Shown here piece by piece: positions 1-6,056 of a DNA stretch of 33,244 nt. Below the pieces are notes generated by a model. That model was not told where the DNA came from, searched no databases, and was given only the letters and a program-made list of their open reading frames with translations. This stretch comes from CAYNYI01 sp964401455. Lineage in GTDB: Bacteria > Fibrobacterota > OXYB2-FULL-49-7 > CAYNYI01. The DNA is taken from contig CAYNYI010000017.1 in assembly GCA_964401455.1 (NCBI GenBank), positions 1-33,244 on the forward strand, given 5' to 3'. A program made the position numbers and the translations under genes. How positions within the stretch are numbered: position 1 is the first letter of the stretch; the number at the start of each line of letters is the position of its first letter.

Positions 1-647
1 GGATACCTCTTGACTTTGCTAAAAATAACAGTGACAGCCTCTGGGAAACTTCTCCCGTATCTTTAGAGACATTCATAAAAGAAAATTCCGCATACCGATA
101 TACCATGGACCGGAATATTAATACTGAAATTACTCTTCCGGGCAGTCAAATAAGGTTTGATACCGCATTTAATTCTTTTCAGGATGAATCGGGTAATACT
201 CCGGATGCTGTACTCTGGGGTGATATCCGGGCAAATACTTCAGACTCAAGACTCTGCACCATGAAAGTAAGGACAGTGGCGGAGATTTCCGCGAACGCGG
301 TGCCGACCGAGGAAAACCCGGGTATATACGCGGAGGCTGAACTCAAGACGAGAAGAAAAAACGAGAATAACAACGCCATGATGCCGGTATGGGTTGAAGG
401 CGTTGTATATGACCTCCTCGGCAATAAGGTCCGCAGTCTTGAGTCAGAAAAAATAACACCTGAAGATGGAAACTCCGCTGTTCAGGTAAAGGTGATCTGG
501 GATTCGCCGTGCCTGAACGACAAGGGGAGAGTGGTAGCGGCCGGGGCCTATATAATGAGATTTACTGCCGTTTATGAAGACGGCGTTCGGGAAGACATCG
601 GTACATACAAGGTCGGTCTTTTAAGGCCGGATGGCGGTTCTCCATAG
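1..647 (+). CDS. C-terminal part of a surface/secreted protein with FlgD-like domain (partial)
   Basis: The frame is open from base 3 with no start, so the gene begins left of the window and only its last 215 or so codons are visible. The last 85 residues look like a FlgD-type Ig-like C-terminal domain: a strand with V-Y-D-L-L-G-N-K-V, then a W-D-S...G-R-V-V-A-A-G-A-Y-I-M-R-F stretch and a closing strand ending in Y-K-V-G-L-L. This fold is common at the C-terminus of exported proteins in FCB-group bacteria, where it can serve as a sorting or anchoring domain; that role is inferred. Nothing visible identifies the missing N-terminal part, so no function is given. The neighbour at 725 is convergent, and the 77 bases between them hold no convincing hairpin terminator. 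Confidence 0.7.
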   Translation, partial: IPLDFAKNNSDSLWETSPVSLETFIKENSAYRYTMDRNINTEITLPGSQIRFDTAFNSFQDESGNTPDAVLWGDIRANTSDSRLCTMKVRTVAEISANAVPTEENPGIYAEAELKTRRKNENNNAMMPVWVEGVVYDLLGNKVRSLESEKITPEDGNSAVQVKVIWDSPCLNDKGRVVAAGAYIMRFTAVYEDGVREDIGTYKVGLLRPDGGSP

Positions 648-724
648 ACTTTTTGAAATACCGTACCAACCTTCTATGATACAGAATAATTTTCTCGAGA
701 AGCGGAATTAAAAATAAAAGTCGG

Positions 725-2089
725 TTATGCGGTAATTCCGAATTGTTTAAGCTTTTTCCACAGCGTAGTGCGGGAGACGCCGAGTTTTTTGGCCAGTTCC
801 GTTTTATTTACGGTCTTCCTCAGACCTTCTTCAAGAATTTCCCGGGTAATGGAGGGCGGGGGAGAATAACTTTCAAATTGAGAAGAAGGCTGATGAATCC
901 TGAAGTAGGATGCTTTTCTGAGGTCCTGCGGCAGGCTGAAGGGCTCAATCTCTTTTGTTTTGCTTCTTATAAAGGCATGCTCCACCGCGTTTTCAAGTTC
1001 TCTTATATTTCCCGGCCATTCATAATCAAGAAGAAGCGCCATGGCCTCCTCATTTACACCGGCTATTTCTTTTCCTGTTATCTTTCTGAATTTTTCAATG
1101 AAATGCGTAAGAAGAAGCGGGATATCTTCCCTTCTTTTACGAAGGGGAGGGATATTGATCTGGATTATATTGAGTCTGTAATAAAGGTCCTGACGGAATT
1201 TCCCTTCATTGACCAGATATTTTAAATTCCTGTGTGTCGCCGCGATTACCCTTACATCGGTTTTTCGGGTGCGGCTGCTGCCTACAGGCTCGTATTCCTT
1301 TTCCTGAAGCACACGAAGAAGCTTAAGTTGAATAAGCATGCTGATGTCGCCTATCTCATCAAGAAAGAGAGTTCCGTGGTCGGCAATTTCAAACCGGCCG
1401 GCTTTGTCTGATGTCGCGCCTGTAAAAGCGCCTTTAACATGACCGAAAAGTTCGGATTCAAGCAGAGATTCTGATAATGCGCTGCAGTTTACCTTTACAA
1501 AAGGGCCGTTTTTTCTTGGGCTGTTATTATGGATGGCATCTGCCGCGACTTCTTTTCCGGTACCGCTTTCTCCGAGTATTAAAACAGTACTCTGTGTATT
1601 GCTTACTTCTTCTATGAGGTCATACACTTCCTGCATCGCGTGGCTTTTGCCGACCAGCCCGGCGTATCCGTTCTTTGCGTTTCCGGCATTCTTGTATTTT
1701 TCAAGCTCTCTCCGGGCGCATATCAGCTCGGAAATGTCAGTCAGGCTTTCAATAGTACCGGCCGTGGCGCCGTCTTCTGTTTTTAAACATTTTACATTAC
1801 GGAGAATTGTAGCCGTACTTCCGTCTTTTTTGCGGAAAGTACACTTTATATTTCTTTTCTCTTTTATTTTACGTACGGAGCATTCGTTTTTAATATCTGC
1901 GCAGCCGCTGCAGCTGCTGAAGCCGAGAACCGTGCATGGTTTTCCGGAAATTTCGGAAGATGAAAAACCGGTAATATTCTCAGCGCCCCTGTTGAAGTAT
2001 TTAATGATTCCGTCGGAATCGGTAATGAATATTCCTCCGATGACATTATCGAGGATTTCGGAGGTTTTGATATTTTCAGGAAGATCCAT
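725..2089 (-). CDS. Sigma-54 dependent transcriptional activator, PAS-AAA+-Fis
   Basis: Bacterial enhancer-binding protein of 454 residues that would activate RNA polymerase carrying sigma-54. An N-terminal PAS domain (about 10-125) holds an unusual cysteine set, C52, C60, C63 and C70, plus C83, C101 and C124. The AAA+ domain (about 143-370) shows Walker A GESGTGKE (173-180), the sigma-54 contact loop GAFTGA (220-225) and Walker B LFLDEIGD (241-248). The C-terminus is a Fis-type helix-turn-helix (T-E-L-A-K-K-L-G-V-S-R-T-T-L). There is no receiver domain, so the signal is probably sensed by the PAS domain. Related PAS domains carry similar Cys clusters; a redox or Fe-S role is inferred only. 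The gene lies just downstream of trxA and ftn in the same orientation, and both have sigma-54-like promoters, making them likely targets. A terminator at 2137-2171 separates it from trxA, so it probably has its own promoter. Confidence 0.93.
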   Translation of the reverse strand: MDLPENIKTSEILDNVIGGIFITDSDGIIKYFNRGAENITGFSSSEISGKPCTVLGFSSCSGCADIKNECSVRKIKEKRNIKCTFRKKDGSTATILRNVKCLKTEDGATAGTIESLTDISELICARRELEKYKNAGNAKNGYAGLVGKSHAMQEVYDLIEEVSNTQSTVLILGESGTGKEVAADAIHNNSPRKNGPFVKVNCSALSESLLESELFGHVKGAFTGATSDKAGRFEIADHGTLFLDEIGDISMLIQLKLLRVLQEKEYEPVGSSRTRKTDVRVIAATHRNLKYLVNEGKFRQDLYYRLNIIQINIPPLRKRREDIPLLLTHFIEKFRKITGKEIAGVNEEAMALLLDYEWPGNIRELENAVEHAFIRSKTKEIEPFSLPQDLRKASYFRIHQPSSQFESYSPPPSITREILEEGLRKTVNKTELAKKLGVSRTTLWKKLKQFGITA

Positions 2090-2136
2090 TAGTTAAAAAT
2101 AAATCATGAAGCGGCAAGATTGAAAGTATAATCGGC

Positions 2137-2171
2137 AAAAAAAAATCCCGCGCTCTAAAAAGAGCGCGGGA
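2137..2171 (-). terminator. Rho-independent terminator after trxA
   Basis: A perfect 11-bp stem, TCCCGCGCTCT (2146-2156) against AGAGCGCGGGA (2161-2171), with an AAAA loop. On the minus strand it is followed by nine U residues (A run 2137-2145). It ends the trxA transcript 25 bases after the stop codon and insulates the downstream sigma-54 activator gene. Confidence 0.92.
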
Positions 2172-2195
2172 TTCTCTGCGGTATTTTTATGTTTT

Positions 2196-2522
2196 CTAAA
2201 GGGCTTCGTCCAGTAAAGACTCATAATTTTCCTGGGGCTGTACACCCACAGTCTGCTTTACAGCTTCGCCGCCTTTAAAAAGCATAACGGTCGGTATGCT
2301 CATTATCCCGAATTTCCCCGCTATATTGGGTGCCTCATCCACATTAAGCTTTGCGATTTTGGCTCTTCCCGCGTATTTGTCGGCGAGCGACTCTATGATC
2401 GGCCCAAGCATTCTGCAAGGTCCGCACCACTCGGCCCAGAAATCAACGAGTACGGGTTTGTCCGAATCCATAACCTCTGTCTGGAAATCAGATTCGCTAA
2501 GGTGAAGCAGTTTGTCTGACAT
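2196..2522 (-). CDS. trxA: Thioredoxin
   Basis: Thioredoxin of 108 residues, the normal length. The active site W-C-G-P-C has C33 and C36, with the family's D-F-W-A-E before it and the cis-proline S-I-P-T segment near residue 76. It is a cytoplasmic disulfide reductase that would supply electrons to peroxiredoxins, reductases and oxidised protein thiols. A clear AGGAG ribosome-binding site lies 6-7 bases before the ATG. It sits between ferritin (upstream) and the sigma-54 activator (downstream), with a sigma-54-like promoter about 55 bases ahead and its own terminator, so it is probably a single-gene transcript. No thioredoxin reductase gene is in the window. Confidence 0.97.
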   Translation of the reverse strand: MSDKLLHLSESDFQTEVMDSDKPVLVDFWAEWCGPCRMLGPIIESLADKYAGRAKIAKLNVDEAPNIAGKFGIMSIPTVMLFKGGEAVKQTVGVQPQENYESLLDEAL

Positions 2523-2576
2523 GTTTTACTCCTTTTCTGAGTTGTTTATTAATTTACTTCCTCGAGTTTAAGATAT

Positions 2577-2592
2577 TGCAGATTTCATGCCC
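2577..2592 (-). promoter_or_regulatory. Candidate sigma-54 (-24/-12) promoter for trxA
   Basis: On the minus strand the sequence is GGGCATGAAATCTGCA. Against the consensus TGGCACGNNNNTTGCW it keeps GG at -24 and GC at -12 with exactly 10 bases between, and C, A and G at the expected places. The predicted start of transcription is near 2566, giving a leader of about 44 bases. Eleven of 16 bases match the element before ftn. The match is visible; use by sigma-54 is inferred. Confidence 0.6.
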
Positions 2593-2623
2593 AAAAAAAA
2601 GAAGTAAAAACCCTTTAAACGTT

Positions 2624-2670
2624 GTTAAATAAACGTTAACACGTTAACTAATTAACATCTGCGTGTTAAC
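2624..2670. repeat. Clustered GTTAAC repeats upstream of trxA
   Basis: Perfect GTTAAC copies lie at 2635-2640, 2643-2648 and 2665-2670, with near copies GTTAAA (2624-2629) and ATTAAC (2651-2656). GTTAACACG (2635-2643) and CGTGTTAAC (2662-2670) form a 9-bp inverted repeat. The cluster lies 40-80 bases upstream of the sigma-54-like trxA promoter, a reasonable place for an activator binding site. It is also just after the ftn stop codon, so it could form a weak hairpin in the ftn mRNA, although no U run follows. The protein that binds it, if any, is unknown. Confidence 0.5.
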
Positions 2671-2679
2671 ATGTGAACA

Positions 2680-3192
2680 TTACTCTCCTGCCTGAGGAGG
2701 AGTAAATACTCTGCTTCCAAGTTCCCGGTCTATCTGGTACATTCCGCTGCCGGAGTCTCCCATGAGTTTTATTTTATCAATAACAGCGCTTACCGAGGCT
2801 TCCTCTTCGACCTGTTCCGAGACAAACCACTGCAGAAAGTTATTTGTGGCATGGTCGCTTTCTTTAATAGCTATGTCAACAAGTCCGTTTATCAGGGCTG
2901 TAACTTTTTGTTCATGAGCATATGCCGCCTCAAATGCTTCGGAAGGTGAAGACCATTCGGTCTGTGGAGTTTCTATCGCGCTTAGTATTACTCTTCCGTT
3001 TCTCTCATTTATATAGTCGTAAATTTTCATGGCGTGGACCATCTCTTCTTTAGACTGACAACTCATCCAGTTTGACATACCGGGCAGACCGAGCGATTCG
3101 AAATACGCCTGCATGGAAAGATATAGATAACCTGAATAGATCTCAGCGTTTATCTGACTGTTCAGGGTGTCCTGCATTTTCTCTGAAAGCAT
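2680..3192 (-). CDS. ftn: Ferritin (non-haem, FtnA type)
   Basis: Iron-storage ferritin of 170 residues. The ferroxidase ligands fall at the same numbers as in E. coli FtnA: E17, E50, H53, E94, Q127 and E130. It would oxidise Fe(II) with O2 or peroxide and store it as a mineral core in a 24-subunit shell, limiting Fenton chemistry. There is no haem-binding Met typical of bacterioferritin, so FtnA type is preferred. AGGAG precedes the ATG at normal spacing. The upstream region holds a sigma-54-like element and an overlapping AT-rich palindrome. It diverges from the oxygen-defence operon that starts at 3419. Confidence 0.95.
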   Translation of the reverse strand: MLSEKMQDTLNSQINAEIYSGYLYLSMQAYFESLGLPGMSNWMSCQSKEEMVHAMKIYDYINERNGRVILSAIETPQTEWSSPSEAFEAAYAHEQKVTALINGLVDIAIKESDHATNNFLQWFVSEQVEEEASVSAVIDKIKLMGDSGSGMYQIDRELGSRVFTPPQAGE

Positions 3193-3245
3193 TTTTAACT
3201 CCTTTGAAATAGTTCATTTTCTACTAAAACATACTTAGTATCCCA

Positions 3246-3269
3246 ATGATAATATTTCGCAATTATCAT
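3246..3269. promoter_or_regulatory. ATGATAAT...ATTATCAT dyad upstream of ftn
   Basis: Eight-base arms ATGATAAT (3246-3253) and ATTATCAT (3262-3269) are separated by 8 bases, and a further ATGATAAT lies at 3308-3315. The half-sites resemble Fur hexamers (GATAAT), which would suit a ferritin promoter, but the arm spacing is not the classical 19-bp Fur box. The right arm is also part of the candidate sigma-54 element, so part of the symmetry may be a by-product. Operator function is only a suggestion. Confidence 0.35.
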
Positions 3270-3273
3270 ACCC
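3258..3273 (-). promoter_or_regulatory. Candidate sigma-54 (-24/-12) promoter for ftn
   Basis: On the minus strand the sequence is GGGTATGATAATTGCG. It has GG and GC separated by exactly 10 bases, TATG fitting the degenerate YAYR positions, and TTGC at -12. The predicted start is near 3247, giving a leader of about 55 bases before the ferritin ATG. It shares 11 of 16 bases with the trxA element at 2577-2592, which makes coincidence less likely for the pair than for either alone. Confidence 0.55.
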
Positions 3274-3418
3274 TAAAAAAACATCAAATATGGTCTGTAT
3301 TTTCATGTATGATAATTTGTATTTTCAATCTTGAGCCTCTTCTGTCCGAATTTGAGAACGGGAGCGGAATGGCTATGGTTTTTTTTAAGGCATGGTTTTT
3401 GTTACGTATTATTAACTT

Positions 3419-3796
3419 ATGACAGAAAAGATTAACAACATACTCACTCTGTGCGGTATTTCCGCCGGTCTGATCCTTCTTGCCGCGCATTTGCTATACG
3501 GAAATGTATGCCCGTTGTTTGCCGGAGTTCCGGCCTGTTTTTTTGTTTTAATTTTCTTTATGGCTCTTTACGCCTCCGAATCAGGCAGGATCCCTGAAGA
3601 TATGGAGTCCCTTGTATATTATACCTTTTCTTCTGCCGGTTTTCTTATGGCTGTCTGGTTTTCTTATAGAGAGTTCTTGGTCCCCGGTACATGTCCGCGC
3701 TTGGCTAATACTCCTCTTTGCTATATCTCGGCTCTTGTTTTCGGGCTTAAAATCGCGGTCCGGCTTTTTAAACAAGGCGCAGGGGAAAAGAATTGA
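3419..3796 (+). CDS. Four-helix membrane protein with duplicated CX8C motifs
   Basis: Protein of 125 residues and unknown family. About four hydrophobic helices are visible (roughly 7-26, 39-52, 66-84, 100-116). Two copies of the same loop stand out: C31-P-L-F-A-G-V-P-A-C40 and C92-P-R-L-A-N-T-P-L-C101, each C-P-x-x-A-x-x-P-x-C after a G or P-G turn and before a helix. This suggests an internal two-helix duplication with a cysteine pair in each half, reminiscent of membrane thiol/disulfide proteins such as DsbB or VKOR but without their CxxC signature. It is the first gene of the oxygen-defence run and is 73 bases before rubrerythrin. No strong ribosome-binding site is visible. A thiol redox, metal or quinone role is speculative. 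Confidence 0.75.
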   Translation: MTEKINNILTLCGISAGLILLAAHLLYGNVCPLFAGVPACFFVLIFFMALYASESGRIPEDMESLVYYTFSSAGFLMAVWFSYREFLVPGTCPRLANTPLCYISALVFGLKIAVRLFKQGAGEKN

Positions 3797-3869
3797 TTTT
3801 ATGATTGAAAACAGAATATCTTATAAAAAAAAGATTCTCTTAACCTTATAAAAATGAAAGGGACGTTTA

Positions 3870-4454
3870 ATGGAAAAAACTATGCAGAATCTCGCGAAAG
3901 CTTTTATCGGAGAGAGCCAGGCCAGAAACAGGTACACTTTCTACGCCAAGACCGCTAAAAAAGAAGGGTTCGAAAGAATTTCCGAAATTTTCACAATTAC
4001 CGCCGAAAACGAAAAACAGCACGCCAAGTGGTTTTACCGCCATCTGCTTGATCTTAATAAAAAAAGCGGAAAAAATCTGGATGCTTTGACAGTTGAGGCT
4101 GTCGCGCCCATTGCTTTTTCCAATACTGCCGAGAACCTGAAAGCGGCAATAGAGGGCGAGCACGAGGAGAATTCAGACCTGTATCCGGGGTTCGCGGCCG
4201 TAGCCGATGAAGAGGGTCTTCCGGAGGTGGCAGCGCGTTTCCGTGATATAGCTAAAGCCGAGGTACATCATGAAAAACGTTACCGTGAGATCCTCGACAG
4301 AGTAGAGTCAGGAACGGTCTTCAAAAAAGACACGGAAAAAGAATGGGTATGCAGGGAATGCGGATATGTGCATACAGGTAAAGAGCCGCCTGAGAAATGT
4401 CCTTCCTGTTCGCACCCCAGAAAATATTTTGAAATAAACTGTGAGGAGTTTTAA
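3870..4454 (+). CDS. rbr: Rubrerythrin
   Basis: Rubrerythrin of 194 residues, the normal length, a cytoplasmic NAD(P)H-linked peroxidase of anaerobes. The diiron four-helix domain shows E15, E48-x-x-H51, E95/E97 and E131-x-x-H134; the extra glutamate at 95/97 is typical of true rubrerythrins. A C-terminal rubredoxin-like Fe(Cys)4 domain has C161-x-x-C164 and C177-x-x-C180. It reduces H2O2 to water with electrons from rubredoxin, whose gene follows after 43 bases. An AGGGAC ribosome-binding site precedes the ATG. A second in-frame Met at residue 5 is also possible and would fit many homologues. Confidence 0.97.
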   Translation: MEKTMQNLAKAFIGESQARNRYTFYAKTAKKEGFERISEIFTITAENEKQHAKWFYRHLLDLNKKSGKNLDALTVEAVAPIAFSNTAENLKAAIEGEHEENSDLYPGFAAVADEEGLPEVAARFRDIAKAEVHHEKRYREILDRVESGTVFKKDTEKEWVCRECGYVHTGKEPPEKCPSCSHPRKYFEINCEEF

Positions 4455-4497
4455 AACCGTTTACCCGTCCAAAAACTTATAAATAAAAGGAGTAAAT

Positions 4498-4656
4498 ATG
4501 AAATACGTTTGTGATGTCTGCGGTTATGTCTATGATCCCGCGAAAGGAGATCCTGACAACGGAGTCGAGCCCGGAACAAAATTCGAGGATATCCCCGAAG
4601 ACTGGGTTTGCCCGGAATGCGGAGTCGGAAAAGAAGACTTCTCGCCGGAAGAGTAA
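4498..4656 (+). CDS. Rubredoxin
   Basis: Small electron carrier of 52 residues. The Fe(Cys)4 site is C5-V-C... more exactly C5-x-x-C8 and C38-x-x-C41 with the family's C-G-Y-V-Y-D and W-V-C-P-E-C-G patterns. An AAAGGAG ribosome-binding site lies 6 bases before the ATG. It follows rubrerythrin directly, and a flavodiiron protein is encoded further along the same run; both families accept electrons from rubredoxin, so it is the likely shared donor. No NAD(P)H:rubredoxin oxidoreductase gene is in the window, so the source of electrons must lie elsewhere. Confidence 0.97.
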   Translation: MKYVCDVCGYVYDPAKGDPDNGVEPGTKFEDIPEDWVCPECGVGKEDFSPEE

Positions 4657-4678
4657 ATACGACTCGTTAATTTGATTG

Positions 4679-4701
4679 CCCGGCGGATTAAGTCCGCCGG
4701 G
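4679..4701 (+). other. Stable hairpin after rubredoxin gene
   Basis: A perfect 9-bp GC-rich stem, CCCGGCGGA (4679-4687) against TCCGCCGGG (4693-4701), with a 5-base loop. No U run follows, so it is a poor rho-independent terminator. It may limit read-through or protect the rbr-rubredoxin mRNA end, giving higher levels of the first genes than of those downstream. This role is inferred. Confidence 0.55.
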
Positions 4702-4734
4702 GTAATTAACAAAAAAACTGAAAGGACGCAACCG

Positions 4735-5190
4735 ATGGATAAATCCACCTTTGATTCTGTGATAGATTTTGCCGTCAAGAAAGAGAATGCCGCCGAGTCA
4801 TTTTATAAAGATCTGGCAGCCAGGCCTCCGCTTAAACAATATGCCTCTTTTTTTCTTGAAACTGCAGCGGCGGAGAGCGGACATGCCAAAAAGCTTTTAA
4901 GTGTTCAAAAGGGGGGGAAGGCGCCCGAATTGCCGCAAACCCTTATAAATGAAAACGGAATAACCGATGTTATTCCCATGGTCAGCCCGGGTGATTTCAG
5001 CTCCTTTTATGATGTACTCGTGTTCTGTGCTCAGGAGGAGGAGAGGTCGGTTAAACTTTATCAGGATATGGCCGCGAAGGTAAGTGATTCAGAATTAAAG
5101 TCCCTTTTTACATCTCTCGCCGAAGAGGAAAAGAAACATAAATTGGGTTTCGAAGATGAATTTAACAATGCGAAAGGCCTTGAATACTGA
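4735..5190 (+). CDS. Rubrerythrin-like ferritin-fold diiron protein
   Basis: Soluble protein of 151 residues with the ferritin-like four-helix pattern but no rubredoxin domain. Likely diiron ligands are E17, E47-x-x-H50, E102 and E132-x-x-H135, a full set in two homologous helix pairs. Families of this type include short rubrerythrins and other peroxide- or iron-handling proteins; the substrate cannot be read from sequence. The ATG at 4735 has AAAGGA 10 bases ahead and starts the fold correctly; an upstream in-frame start at 4672 would overlap the hairpin and add an unrelated tail. The stop codon overlaps the next gene's proposed start, suggesting the two related proteins are made together. 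Confidence 0.85.
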   Translation: MDKSTFDSVIDFAVKKENAAESFYKDLAARPPLKQYASFFLETAAAESGHAKKLLSVQKGGKAPELPQTLINENGITDVIPMVSPGDFSSFYDVLVFCAQEEERSVKLYQDMAAKVSDSELKSLFTSLAEEEKKHKLGFEDEFNNAKGLEY

Positions 5191-6056
5191 AAACCGGTAT
5201 TGAAGATTTATCAGCCGTCCTTGACGCTGCCCTTTTAATAGAAGAAAAAGGCGTGGAAATGTATCGGCGGCTTGCGGAGGTTTCGGCCGATCCTGAGATC
5301 GGAAAATTATTTTCAGGGCTTTCTTCAGAAGAAGCTCTTCACCTTTCAAATCTGAAGAAAGTCATAACTCCTTCTTCATTAAAACGCGGTGCGGTTAAAG
5401 AAGAACATATTGAGAGAATATTCCGTTCCGCCAAAGCGACTCTTTCTGCAGGGGAGTCGGGCGAGGAAAAAACGGGAGTTCTCGCAGCGGCTCTTCTTGT
5501 CGAAGAACGCACTTTGACTTTTTATCTGGAGCTGCACCGCGCCAATCATGGTGATCCGGCCCTTGCGGCATTACTTTCCAGGCTTGCTGATGAGGAACGG
5601 GATCATATCTCCCGTCTGGAATCGCGTCTCAAAACAGAGAAAAAGGCCCTGTTTAAATCCGCTTCAGATTCTCTGTCTTCTGCGAAATCCTCTTACAGCC
5701 TGTTTGCGTTCTTTTTGAGCGTAAGCTCTGCCGTAGGGTACAGGCTTATATATGTGTCAGAAACATTCTCCTGGGGGATCGAAAAATTTCTCTGGTATTA
5801 TTCAACGACCGGTTTTTTGCTTTTCTTTTTGTATCTTTCGCGCCTGGCTTCCAAGCGCGCTTCTATTATCAGGGATTATCATCTTCTTAACCGGCTGCGC
5901 GGCGGAGCGGTATTGAATGATGAAGAAAACAAGGTCCTTACCGGACTTCTTGAAAGTATATATTTCTCACGGGAAAAACTTAATTACAGAATAATATTTT
6001 TAGTTTCAGTAGCCGCGCTTTTGCTCGTTATCGGGGGGGATTTTTTCTGGAAATAA
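5187..6056 (+). CDS. Membrane-anchored rubrerythrin-like diiron protein (probable CTG start)
   Basis: Protein of 289 residues if it starts at CTG 5187. The first half is a ferritin-like domain with ligand candidates E19/E20, E49-x-x-H52, E106/E107 and E137-x-x-H140. The second half has three predicted membrane helices (about 170-188, 201-218, 268-284) with a basic loop between the second and third. The first conventional in-frame start, GTG 5253, would delete most of helix 1 and its iron ligands, so translation must begin upstream. No ATG, GTG or TTG is in frame there. CTG 5187 overlaps the previous stop as CTGA, with GAAAGG about 10 bases ahead. The plan resembles membrane ferritins such as MbfA, but the C-terminus is not recognisable as a VIT1/Ccc1 transporter. 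It may place a diiron site at the membrane for O2, peroxide or iron handling. Confidence 0.8.
   Translation: MKTGIEDLSAVLDAALLIEEKGVEMYRRLAEVSADPEIGKLFSGLSSEEALHLSNLKKVITPSSLKRGAVKEEHIERIFRSAKATLSAGESGEEKTGVLAAALLVEERTLTFYLELHRANHGDPALAALLSRLADEERDHISRLESRLKTEKKALFKSASDSLSSAKSSYSLFAFFLSVSSAVGYRLIYVSETFSWGIEKFLWYYSTTGFLLFFLYLSRLASKRASIIRDYHLLNRLRGGAVLNDEENKVLTGLLESIYFSREKLNYRIIFLVSVAALLLVIGGDFFWK

Noticed and set aside
743..1225. Plus-strand open frame opposite the sigma-54 activator
   Set aside because: It is the shadow of a strongly supported gene on the other strand and has no recognisable motifs. The same applies to the frame at 1533-2096.
2635..2670. CRISPR or integration repeats from the GTTAAC cluster
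   Set aside because: The units are only 6-9 bases and spacers are irregular; no cas or integrase gene is near.
3389..3402. A further sigma-54-like match on the plus strand before 3419
   Set aside because: It has GG-N10-GT, lacking the near-invariant GC, and would start transcription only about 6 bases before the ATG.
3284..3490. Minus-strand open frame between ftn and the CX8C membrane gene
   Set aside because: It overlaps the start of the membrane gene, has low-complexity sequence and crosses the upstream part of the ftn regulatory region; no family features.
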